The notes beneath the pieces are model-generated. The model had not been told where the DNA came from. It worked only from the letters and a program-made list of their open reading frames with translations, and ran no database searches. This document shows, in pieces, positions 1 through 6,367 of a DNA stretch of 20,020 nucleotides. This DNA is from an uncultured Prevotella sp. Its GTDB lineage: Bacteria > Bacteroidota > Bacteroidia > Bacteroidales > Bacteroidaceae. The position numbers and the translations under genes are program-made. Within the stretch, counting starts at the first letter, position 1. Each line of letters opens with the position of its first letter. Location: contig URYG01000032.1 of NCBI GenBank assembly GCA_900551985.1, positions 1-20,020 on the forward strand, in the 5' to 3' direction.

Positions 1-115
1 GTAAAAAATCTGACAGATGCTCGGTGAGGGTGATCATCTGGCGGGGTTGGATAAAGCGCTTACGCTGTTCTATCTCGATTTTCTTGTGAGCGATGATTTC
101 TTCTAAAATATCCAT
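1..115 (-). CDS. trpC: Indole-3-glycerol phosphate synthase, N-terminus (partial)
   Basis: The first 38 codons of a minus-strand gene, read from an ATG at 115 and cut by the window edge. The N-terminus (MDILEEIIAHKKIEIEQRK) matches the usual TrpC opening, an ILxxIIxxKxxEI helix that precedes the TIM barrel. TrpC closes the indole ring, converting carboxyphenylamino-deoxyribulose phosphate to indole-3-glycerol phosphate in cytoplasmic tryptophan synthesis. It starts only 5 nt after the trpD stop codon, so the two genes are surely co-transcribed and probably translationally coupled. Identity rests on this short N-terminus plus its position after trpD; the catalytic part lies outside the window. 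Confidence 0.88.
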   Translation of the reverse strand, partial: MDILEEIIAHKKIEIEQRKRFIQPRQMITLTEHLSDFL

Positions 116-120
116 CTTCC

Positions 121-1125
121 TTAACTATTGAGTTCCACGAATTTCTTGAATGTAGCAAGAGCCTTTCCAGAATCAATGCTTTCACGAGCAATCTCCACGC
201 ATTCTTCGATACTCTTCTTTCCCTTCTCCATCACCTGGATGCCGAAGGCTGCATTGGCGAGCACGATATTCTTCTGCGCTGGCAGGGCACGGTTCTCAAG
301 CACAGCATCAAAAATATCCTTTGCTTCCTGTTCGGTAGCTCCACCTCTCACCTCTTCAGGCTTGGCAATCTCGAAGCCCAGATCCTGTGGTTTGAAGATT
401 CTCTCGTAATTGTTGGTAGTAACCTTGAAATCACCTGTAAGCGAAATCTCATCATAACCATCAATGCTGTTTACGATTCCGTAATCTATGCCGATTTTCT
501 GGTAAACCTGATTATAGAGACGCATCTGGTCGAGATTGGCAACACCGAGCAACTGGCACTTTGGCTGACTAGGATTAACCAAAGGACCCAGGAGATTGAA
601 TACTGTAGGAAACTGAAGTGCCTTGCGGATAGGACCCACAAACTTCATTGCCTTGGCGAAAAGCTGAGCATGAAGATAAACGATTCCAGCCTCATCAAGA
701 GAACGGTTGAGCTTATCAAGATCATCAGTAAACTGTACTCCGTGATTCTTGATGACGTTGGAAGCACCACTCACCGAAGTTGCAGCGAAGTTACCATGCT
801 TAGCCACCTTATATCCTGCACCAGCAATGACGAAACAAGAAGTAGTAGAGATATTGAAAGTATTCTTGCGATCACCACCAGTACCAACAACATCGATATA
901 TCGGTCACAATTGAGGATGGCAGGAACACCAGTCTCCAAAATACCATCACGGAAACCGAGAAGTTCATCTACTGTGACACCGCGCATCTGCAAACCAGTA
1001 AGCAGGGCTGTAATCTGTTCCTCAGGAAACTCACTCTGAGTAATTCCCAGGATAATATTCTTGGTTTCTTCACGGGTCAACTCCTCGTGGTTCAACATTC
1101 TGTTCAAGATATTCTTCATTTCCAT
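121..1125 (-). CDS. trpD: Anthranilate phosphoribosyltransferase
   Basis: 334 aa, the normal length for the family. The enzyme transfers the phosphoribosyl group of PRPP to anthranilate, the second dedicated step of tryptophan synthesis, in the cytoplasm. Visible motifs: an N-terminal helical domain (about 1-70), the PRPP-binding GTGGD at 81-85, KHGN at 109-112, the SVSGASNV stretch at 117-124, and the metal-binding DE pair (D225-E226) in DGYDEISLTG. The chosen ATG at 1125 is preceded by a TAGGAGAAC ribosome-binding-like sequence; a second ATG two codons in is possible. It is the first structural gene after the trp leader and attenuator, and trpC follows after 5 nt. trpE and trpG do not lie upstream, so they must be downstream or elsewhere. 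It appears intact. Confidence 0.96.
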   Translation of the reverse strand: MEMKNILNRMLNHEELTREETKNIILGITQSEFPEEQITALLTGLQMRGVTVDELLGFRDGILETGVPAILNCDRYIDVVGTGGDRKNTFNISTTSCFVIAGAGYKVAKHGNFAATSVSGASNVIKNHGVQFTDDLDKLNRSLDEAGIVYLHAQLFAKAMKFVGPIRKALQFPTVFNLLGPLVNPSQPKCQLLGVANLDQMRLYNQVYQKIGIDYGIVNSIDGYDEISLTGDFKVTTNNYERIFKPQDLGFEIAKPEEVRGGATEQEAKDIFDAVLENRALPAQKNIVLANAAFGIQVMEKGKKSIEECVEIARESIDSGKALATFKKFVELNS

Positions 1126-1213
1126 AATCTTGTTCTCCTATATATTTTTATTTTGTTGTTTTGTTAATACTCTAAATTCCAATAAGAATCATTTTCCGAA
1201 ACTCCCTGATATG

Positions 1214-1248
1214 TAAAAAGGGCCTGTCGTAAGTTACGGCAGGCCCTT
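1214..1248 (-). terminator. trp attenuator terminator hairpin
   Basis: The arms 1218-1232 and 1234-1248 are complementary over 15 positions with one G-U pair; in practice the loop opens to several nt. Read on the minus strand, the GC-rich base (GGGCCTG/CAGGCCC) runs straight into a T run at 1219-1215, the form of an intrinsic terminator. It sits between the Trp-rich leader peptide and trpD, so full termination here would shut off trpD-trpC. The segment 1226-1234 inside the hairpin can instead pair with 1282-1290 at the leader stop codon, which would block the terminator. Confidence 0.9.
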
Positions 1249-1284
1249 AGTATATTCGGATTTGCATCCACACGGGTACTCGAC

Positions 1285-1347
1285 TCACGACTTTCTAGAT
1301 CTTGAGTTACGCCACCACCATGCTGTAGATACAAACGAGTTCATCAT
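1285..1347 (-). CDS. trpL: trp operon leader peptide with three tandem Trp codons
   Basis: A 20-codon ORF starting MMNSFVSTAWWW, with TGG TGG TGG at 1320-1312 and a TGA stop at 1287-1285. It lies about 65 nt downstream of a strong promoter and just before the attenuator hairpin. Three consecutive codons for a rare amino acid ahead of a terminator and a trp gene is the hallmark of ribosome-mediated attenuation: the ribosome stalls when charged tRNA-Trp is scarce. Stalling on the Trp codons would cover the segment just 3' of them (about 1311-1303) and free 1282-1290 for antitermination. Reaching the stop codon would cover 1282-1290 and let the terminator form. The first ATG (1347) or the second (1344) may be used. 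Confidence 0.85.
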   Translation of the reverse strand: MMNSFVSTAWWWRNSRSRKS

Positions 1348-1419
1348 ATTTATAATTCTTTATTTTGTTTCTTTTAATTTTTATTTGTTACTGGCATAGT
1401 CACTACAACCAACCGATTG

Positions 1420-1450
1420 CAAAATTACACTTTTTCTACGAAATAGCAAA
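1420..1450 (-). promoter_or_regulatory. trp operon promoter (Bacteroidetes type)
   Basis: On the minus strand a TTTG -33 box (1450-1447) and a TAATTTTG -7 box (1427-1420, TAnnTTTG consensus) are separated by 19 nt. This is a full match to the primary sigma-factor promoter of Bacteroidetes. Transcription would begin near 1413 and give a leader of about 65 nt before the trp leader peptide. Confidence 0.75.
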
Positions 1451-1700
1451 CTTTTTATCTAAAAATTAATCATTTTAACAGAAAAAAGTTCTTTTTCTCT
1501 TCTTTTTCTCTTCATTTTTTCCCTTACACCTTATTATATATAAGTAATCAGAGTACTATTCACAAAAAAATATAAGCACCAGATATAATAAAACCACAAG
1601 CTCATCGTTTATGAATATATAAGCATCATGATGAGGATGCATTTCCTCACTATCGGTGCGCAAGTAGAGACAGCTTAGTATTAATCAATTTATTAAAAAT
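1451..1700. other. AT-rich divergent intergenic region
   Basis: About 250 nt between the trp promoter and the small ORF upstream of rpe. It is AT-rich, with runs of T in 1486-1530. No perfect TAnnTTTG box for the rightward genes is visible. A possible 16-codon ORF (1628-1678, opening MMRMHFLTIG) and a small hairpin (TGAGGA/TCCTCA, about 1632-1649) lie near its right end; either could be part of the leader of the rightward transcript. No gene is firmly supported. Confidence 0.4.
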
Positions 1701-1706
1701 ATGCCT

Positions 1707-1835
1707 ATGAAGCATTTATTTACTTCCGAAGAGATGAGACCATCTGCCAAGACCATCTATTTCATCAAACAGATGGCTTACACTTATCGCGCATTCAAGA
1801 AGAATGAATCCTGCAAGGCGTATTTCATCAACTGA
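1707..1835 (+). CDS. Small uncharacterised protein upstream of rpe
   Basis: 42 codons from the ATG at 1707 (an in-frame ATG at 1701 would add two residues), ending in TGA at 1833-1835. The protein opens MKHLFTSEEMRPSAKTIYFI and continues with a Tyr-rich, basic stretch. It has no membrane segment or signal peptide, and it looks like a short amphipathic helical protein. The MK-LFT-E-M-PS-T pattern resembles small conserved hypothetical proteins I associate with Bacteroidales, but I cannot confirm this. It lies 35 nt upstream of rpe on the same strand, so it is probably on the same transcript. No function is known to me. The upstream sequence is A/T-rich, as is common for Bacteroidetes start sites that do not rely on a strong Shine-Dalgarno. 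Confidence 0.6.
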   Translation: MKHLFTSEEMRPSAKTIYFIKQMAYTYRAFKKNESCKAYFIN

Positions 1836-1870
1836 TTACAACCCCATATCATAAAACGAAAAAAACAGAG

Positions 1871-2536
1871 ATGAAAACAATGGTTTCCCCTTCTCTCCTC
1901 TCAGCCAATTTCATTGACTTGAAGAGCGATGTAGAAATGATCAATAAGAGTGAAGCAGACTGGCTCCACATGGACATGATGGATGGTGTATTCGTGCCAA
2001 ACATCTCCTTCGGTTTCCCTGTGCTGGAAGCTGTGGCGAAGGCGAGCACCAAACCACTTGACGTACACTTTATGATTGTACACCCAGAACAATATATTGA
2101 GCAAACCGCCAAGATTGGTGCCATGATGATGAACGTGCACTACGAGGCATGCACTCACTTACACCGTACTATCCAGCAGATTCATGCAGCAGGCATGAAG
2201 GCAGGCGTAACCCTCAACCCTTCTACTCCCGTAAATGTCTTGGAAGACATTATCTGCGATGTAGATATGGTGCTGCTGATGAGCGTGAACCCAGGATTCG
2301 GCGGACAGAAGTTTATCGAAAACACCATCAAGAAGGTACATCGCCTGCGCAAACTCATCAAGGAGAGCGGGAGCCATGCACTTATCGAAATAGATGGTGG
2401 TGTACAGGGTGAAACTGCCCCACGACTCGTACAGGCTGGAGCCGATGTACTGGTGAGTGGCAGCTACGTTTTCAAGAGTCCTGATCCTTGTGCAACTATT
2501 CACGACCTGAAAGAGTTGAAAAAGGAAGAGGACTAA
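1871..2536 (+). CDS. rpe: Ribulose-phosphate 3-epimerase
   Basis: 221 aa, full length for this TIM-barrel family. It interconverts D-ribulose 5-phosphate and D-xylulose 5-phosphate in the pentose phosphate pathway. Visible signatures: SPSLLSANF at 6-14, the metal and catalytic residues H33 and D35 in WLHMDMMDG, H66 in LDVHFMI, the SVNPGFGGQKF loop at 138-148 and the catalytic D175 in EIDGGV. The start codon at 1871 gives the normal N-terminus. It follows a small ORF by 35 nt and converges on the ECF sigma gene. It also serves pentose catabolism, which suits a plant-polysaccharide degrader, but its place beside the pectin genes is probably coincidental. Confidence 0.97.
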   Translation: MKTMVSPSLLSANFIDLKSDVEMINKSEADWLHMDMMDGVFVPNISFGFPVLEAVAKASTKPLDVHFMIVHPEQYIEQTAKIGAMMMNVHYEACTHLHRTIQQIHAAGMKAGVTLNPSTPVNVLEDIICDVDMVLLMSVNPGFGGQKFIENTIKKVHRLRKLIKESGSHALIEIDGGVQGETAPRLVQAGADVLVSGSYVFKSPDPCATIHDLKELKKEED

Positions 2537-2570
2537 AGAATTTCCTATAATATAGAAGTAGCAAACAGAT

Positions 2571-2604
2571 TAAACTTCCCGCTGATTAAACGGCGGAAAG
2601 TTTA
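2571..2604. terminator. Hairpin between convergent rpe and sigma-factor genes
   Basis: The inverted repeat 2571-2582 / 2593-2604 pairs at 11 of 12 positions, with a 10-nt loop. It lies between two converging genes and overlaps the stop codon of the sigma gene. The T runs beside it are weak, so a role as a bidirectional terminator is inferred mostly from position. Confidence 0.45.
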
Positions 2605-3198
2605 GTCAAGCTGCAGACTGATATGATACTCCTTCGCCATACGACGTAGGTTATGAAGCGCATAACGCATACGTCCCAGACTCGTATTGATACTCACATT
2701 TGTCAATTCAGCAATCTCCTTGAAAGTCAACTGCTGATAGAATCGCATATAGATGAGTTCCCGCTGGTTAGGAGGCAGGAAATCCACCAATCGTCTCACA
2801 TCGCTCAACACCTGGTTGCGCACGATTTCCTTTTCCACAAAACTATCTGTTACAGCATCTCCCTTCAGACGGGAAAGATCATTATTGTTCTGCTGGTCGG
2901 CAAAAAGCATATTTTTTGCATCACGATAGCCATCTACAATTACATTGTGAGCTATACGCATAAGCCATGAGACAAACTTACCATTAGGCGAATATTGCCC
3001 ATCTTGAAGTTTGACTATCACCTTCACGAAAGTTTCCTGAAATATATCGTTCGCCAACTCTTCATCATGTACGACGAAGAGGATGTAAGAAAACAGCTTT
3101 ACCTCACAACGGGACAACAATAGGTCAAAAGCCTTATTGTCGCCCTCGACGTAAGCCAAGGCCAATTCTTCATCTGTCATTTGATTGAGTTTTCTCAT
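2602..3198 (-). CDS. ECF-type RNA polymerase sigma-70 factor
   Basis: 198 aa, typical of extracytoplasmic-function (group 4) sigma factors, which have only regions 2 and 4. Region 2 covers about 14-95, with the core-binding DIFQETFVKVI at 51-61 and the DNA-contacting SWLMRIAHNVIVDGYR at 77-92. Region 4 covers about 135-187, with a helix-turn-helix at TFKEIAELTNVSINTSLGRM (158-177). It lies convergent to rpe and divergent from the pectin genes. No anti-sigma gene (FecR or zinc-binding type) is adjacent, so control by a partner is not evident. Its regulon cannot be told from the sequence, and there is no direct sign that it controls the pectin locus. An internal Met (residue 7) is an alternative start. 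Confidence 0.93.
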   Translation of the reverse strand: MRKLNQMTDEELALAYVEGDNKAFDLLLSRCEVKLFSYILFVVHDEELANDIFQETFVKVIVKLQDGQYSPNGKFVSWLMRIAHNVIVDGYRDAKNMLFADQQNNNDLSRLKGDAVTDSFVEKEIVRNQVLSDVRRLVDFLPPNQRELIYMRFYQQLTFKEIAELTNVSINTSLGRMRYALHNLRRMAKEYHISLQLD

Positions 3199-3285
3199 TT
3201 CTTAATCCTTATTTTATCATTAAGTAAATGTCTAAATCAATAGGCGAATCTTTATTTTAAGTATTAATAATGTTAAATATCACCG

Positions 3286-3317
3286 CAAAGATACACTTTT
3301 TTGTTAGAACAGCCAAA
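3286..3317 (-). promoter_or_regulatory. Promoter of the ECF sigma gene
   Basis: On the minus strand TTTG (3317-3314) and TATCTTTG (3293-3286) are 20 nt apart, a full Bacteroidetes -33/-7 promoter. Transcription would start near 3280, leaving a leader of about 80 nt before the ATG at 3198. Confidence 0.7.
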
Positions 3318-3357
3318 TTTTTAACTAAAAAACTACCGAAAATAGTTCTTTTTTATG

Positions 3358-3365
3358 TATCTTTG
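3358..3365 (+). promoter_or_regulatory. -7 box of the GH28-GH105 gene
   Basis: TATCTTTG fits TAnnTTTG and lies about 50 nt before the ATG at 3417. No TTTG -33 box stands at the right distance, so this promoter probably needs an activator. The AAnCGTTTnCGT motif found at the other pectin transcripts is absent here. Confidence 0.6.
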
Positions 3366-3416
3366 CAACCAAATACAACAAACAATATTTTAATTCATTA
3401 ATCTCTGAAACAAGCA

Positions 3417-6020
3417 ATGAACCGATTATTCAAGACATTACTATTGGCTTTGCTCATTCCTGTATGTACTTATGCATCAGGATGGAACGACGAAGAATAC
3501 AAGCGTATTGAGCAGAGCATTCAGTTGCCAAAACTCGAAGCTACGGCTAAGAAGTACGACATTTCGAAGTTTGGCGCTAAAGTGACTAACCCGGCGGCTC
3601 AAAACCAGAAAGCCATCAACCGCCTCATCGCCCTCGTATCCAAGAAAGGCGGCGGAAAGGTGATTGTCCCTAAAGGAACCTGGAATACCGGAGCCATCGA
3701 GCTGAAGAGCCATGTAGAACTTTCGCTGGAAGAGGGAGCAACCCTCCACTTTGTATTCGACACCAAGCTCTACCCATTGGTTCGAACATCATGGGAAGGA
3801 CTGGCATGCTGGAACTACTCACCTTGCATCTACGCATACAAGGCTACAAACATCGCCATTACCGGTAAGGGAACCATTGATGGCGGCGGAAGCAACGAAA
3901 CTTGGTGGCCGATGGTTGGCAAGGCTATGTTCGGCTACAAAGAGGGAGTCACCAAGGAGGCTCAGAATCTGGGCTCTCGTGCCAAGCTCCTCAAGCAGGC
4001 AGAAGACGGCGTAGAGTTCGACCAGCGCAAGTTCGGACTCGGACAGGGTCTCCGCCCACAGCTCATCAACTTCGTACGCAGCGAGCGCATCCTTATCAAA
4101 GATGTAACGCTGCTCAACTCACCATTCTGGGTCATCCACCCATTACTCTGCAAGAACATCACGGTAAGCGGCGTAACCATTTACAATGAAGGTCCTAACG
4201 GAGACGGCTGCGACCCAGAGGCTTGTGAGAATGTGCTCATAGAAAACTGCCTCTTCCATACCGGTGACGACTGTATCGCCATCAAGAGTGGCCGTAACAA
4301 CGATGGCAGACTTTGGAATCAGCCATCCAGAAACATCATCATCCGCAACTGCAAGATGGAAGATGGTCATGGTGGCGTAGTGATAGGCTCTGAGATTTCA
4401 GGCGGATGTGAGAACGTGTATGCAGAAAACTGTGTGATGGACTCACCTCATCTGGATCGCATTCTCCGCATCAAGACTAACAACTGTCGTGGCGGTGTAA
4501 TCCAGAACATCAACATGCGTAAGATTACAGTAGGTCAGTGTAAGGAAGCTGTGGTAAAAATCAACCTCGATTATGAGCCAAAGGAAATCTGCTACCGTGG
4601 ATTCGAACCTACCGTAAAGAACGTAAGCGTAGAAGATGTAACTTGCCAGAAGAGTAACTATGGCGTGCTCATCATTGGTAGAAACGAGCTAGAGAACGTA
4701 AGCGATATTTCTGTGAAGAACTGTAACTTCAATGGTGTTCAGAAAGAACCAGTGAAGATTACCGGCAAGACCAAGAATGTGAAGTTCGACAACCTCATCA
4801 TCAACGGTTCGCTCGTACTCAACAAGGAAGATCGCCCTTACCAGACTTACTCAGAGTGGCTTACCCATAGCGAAATGCAGCGCACCCCTCACCCTTACAA
4901 CCTCGACTTCAGCCCAAAGAAACCACGCTGGAGCTATGTGATGGGAATCGAGATGGAAGGTATGCTCGACACCTATTTATATTATAAGGAGAAAAGAGAC
5001 GCAGCCAACCACGACCGCATCATCGAATATCTGAAGGAATATCCGGCAAAGATGATTGATGAGAAGGGTAATATCACTGGCTACAAGTACGAGGACTTCA
5101 ATCTCGACAATGTACGCACAGCCAAGTTTATCCTCCGTATGCAGAACCTCTTCCCTTCCAAGGGCAATGAGCTGGCACTGAAGACCCTCTTCAAACAGCT
5201 TCTGAACCAGCCTCGCACCAAGGAAGGTGTATATTGGCACAAGGCCATCTATGCCAACCAGGTTTGGCTCGATGGCATCTTCATGGGCTTGCCTTTCTAC
5301 TGCAACTACGCCGTACAGAACCTCAAGCCAAAGAAGGCGAAGAAGATTCTCGACGACGCTGTAGATCAGATGATCAAGACCGATTATCGCACATACGATG
5401 AGAAGACCCAACTCTGGAAGCACGCCTGGGACGAGACTCATCAGCAGTTCTGGGCTGACAAGGAAAACGGCAAGAGCCAGCACACCTGGGCAAGAGCTTT
5501 GGGATGGTACGTGATGGCTATGACCGAGTGTCTGGAGGCTATGCCTGAAGACTATGCACGCCGAGGCGAAGTAATTGCTCTCTTGAACAAGGCTATGGAG
5601 AGCGTATTGAAGTACCAGGATAAGAAGACTGGTGTATGGTATGACGTGATGGATGTGAAGGATCCTCGCAACTACCTGGAGAGTACAGCATCCAGTATGT
5701 TTGCCTACGTTTTGCTGAAAGGTTACCGCAAGGGCTATCTCGGCGAGAAGTTCCGTGATGCCGGTGTCAAGGCATATAATGGAATCATCAAGGAGTTTAT
5801 CAAGGTTAATCCTGACAAGACCATCAGTCTGACACGCTGCTGCGAAGTAAGCGGTCTGGGTCCTGGCCCTGGTCCATACGTCAAGAAGCCAAACTTCAAG
5901 CGCGATGGCAGTTTTGAGTATTACATCAGCGAGCCTATCCGCGACAACGACGCCAAAGGCGTAGGTCCATTCATCTGGGCAAGCCTGGAGATGGAACAGC
6001 AGGGATTGACTGCAAAATAA
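3417..6020 (+). CDS. Secreted GH28-GH105 fusion: polygalacturonase plus unsaturated galacturonyl hydrolase
   Basis: 867 aa, about the sum of a GH28 and a GH105 enzyme. A signal peptide (1-20, cleaved after CTYA) sends it to the periplasm or surface. Residues about 45-475 are a GH28 parallel beta-helix with the family's acid residues: D263 in NGDG (a variant of NTD) followed by D266, D284-D285 in TGDD, H318 in GHGG, and R351-I352-K353. GH28 hydrolyses alpha-1,4-galacturonan. Residues about 490-867 are an alpha/alpha-barrel of the GH105 (YteR/RhiN) type, with D619 in WLDGIFMGLPF, the HAWDE motif at 669-673 and WARALGWY. GH105 enzymes remove the 4,5-unsaturated uronic acid that pectin lyases leave at the non-reducing end. 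Joining the two lets one protein trim galacturonides of either origin. It stands alone between its own -7 box and a long hairpin. Exact linkage specificity cannot be read from the sequence. Confidence 0.93.
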   Translation: MNRLFKTLLLALLIPVCTYASGWNDEEYKRIEQSIQLPKLEATAKKYDISKFGAKVTNPAAQNQKAINRLIALVSKKGGGKVIVPKGTWNTGAIELKSHVELSLEEGATLHFVFDTKLYPLVRTSWEGLACWNYSPCIYAYKATNIAITGKGTIDGGGSNETWWPMVGKAMFGYKEGVTKEAQNLGSRAKLLKQAEDGVEFDQRKFGLGQGLRPQLINFVRSERILIKDVTLLNSPFWVIHPLLCKNITVSGVTIYNEGPNGDGCDPEACENVLIENCLFHTGDDCIAIKSGRNNDGRLWNQPSRNIIIRNCKMEDGHGGVVIGSEISGGCENVYAENCVMDSPHLDRILRIKTNNCRGGVIQNINMRKITVGQCKEAVVKINLDYEPKEICYRGFEPTVKNVSVEDVTCQKSNYGVLIIGRNELENVSDISVKNCNFNGVQKEPVKITGKTKNVKFDNLIINGSLVLNKEDRPYQTYSEWLTHSEMQRTPHPYNLDFSPKKPRWSYVMGIEMEGMLDTYLYYKEKRDAANHDRIIEYLKEYPAKMIDEKGNITGYKYEDFNLDNVRTAKFILRMQNLFPSKGNELALKTLFKQLLNQPRTKEGVYWHKAIYANQVWLDGIFMGLPFYCNYAVQNLKPKKAKKILDDAVDQMIKTDYRTYDEKTQLWKHAWDETHQQFWADKENGKSQHTWARALGWYVMAMTECLEAMPEDYARRGEVIALLNKAMESVLKYQDKKTGVWYDVMDVKDPRNYLESTASSMFAYVLLKGYRKGYLGEKFRDAGVKAYNGIIKEFIKVNPDKTISLTRCCEVSGLGPGPGPYVKKPNFKRDGSFEYYISEPIRDNDAKGVGPFIWASLEMEQQGLTAK

Positions 6021-6023
6021 AAA

Positions 6024-6107
6024 AAAAGTGACACGTCCTAAAAGAACGAAATCGTCAAAATTAATCAGTAAGACGATACATTTGTTCTTTTAGGACGTAT
6101 TACTTTA
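6024..6107 (+). terminator. Long inverted repeat, probable terminator after the GH28-GH105 gene
   Basis: A perfect 15-bp inverted repeat (6033-6047 / 6084-6098, ACGTCCTAAAAGAAC and its complement) continues outward imperfectly to about 24 bp and inward through ATCGTC/GACGAT, forming one long hairpin. It is preceded by an A run (6019-6027) and followed by ATTACTTTAATT. It starts within a few nt of the GH28-GH105 stop codon. It most likely ends that transcript or protects its 3' end; the weak T run on the plus side leaves this unsure. Confidence 0.6.
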
Positions 6108-6163
6108 ATTAAGCCCATACCTATTTCTTTAAAGGGTCTCACAATAAAAAAACGTAAAAAAGA

Positions 6164-6175
6164 AAACGTTTACGT
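6164..6175 (+). promoter_or_regulatory. Operator-like motif AAnCGTTTnCGT, site 1 (susC unit)
   Basis: AAACGTTTACGT, centred on the palindrome AAACGTTT and ending 43 nt before the -7 box at 6219. The flanks add a second symmetry: ACGTAAA (6152-6158) and TTTACGT (6169-6175), 10 nt apart. The same 12-nt pattern recurs at 13359 and 17000 at the same distance from -7 boxes, so it is a likely binding site for a shared regulator. Confidence 0.6.
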
Positions 6176-6218
6176 ACGATTTTCCAAACAAAAGTAAATG
6201 TAATCCAATTATTTTTAA

Positions 6219-6226
6219 TATATTTG
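6219..6226 (+). promoter_or_regulatory. -7 box of the first susC unit
   Basis: TATATTTG matches TAnnTTTG; transcription would start near 6232. There is no -33 TTTG at 19-21 nt. The leader to the susC start at 6368 is about 135 nt, A-rich near the start codon, and holds a possible 14-codon ORF (6243-6287). Confidence 0.6.
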
Positions 6227-6367
6227 CACGCAGAAACTAACAATGCAACTAGGTTACAATGTTATTTGTTCTCCAAATTGCCAATAGTTTTCTACTTAAA
6301 AATACAAAAACAAAGAATAAACAAACAGATAATAAACAAACATAGTATAAATCTAACCTATAAGTGT

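Noticed and set aside
670..1167. 165-codon plus-strand open frame over trpD
   Set aside because: It lies wholly antisense to an intact trpD and shows no family features; a shadow of the coding strand.
2602..3198. The ECF sigma factor as regulator of the pectin locus
   Set aside because: It is adjacent and divergent, but no anti-sigma gene is present and the locus promoters have ordinary TAnnTTTG boxes; adjacency alone is not enough.
4977..5483. 168-codon minus-strand open frame inside the GH28-GH105 gene
   Set aside because: Hydrophobic-looking, but fully antisense to the conserved GH105 domain, with no promoter or start context.
6224..6367. 48-codon upstream extension of the first susC frame
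   Set aside because: The ATG at 6224 lies inside the -7 box and the extension lacks signal-peptide character; the ATG at 6368 gives a clean signal peptide.
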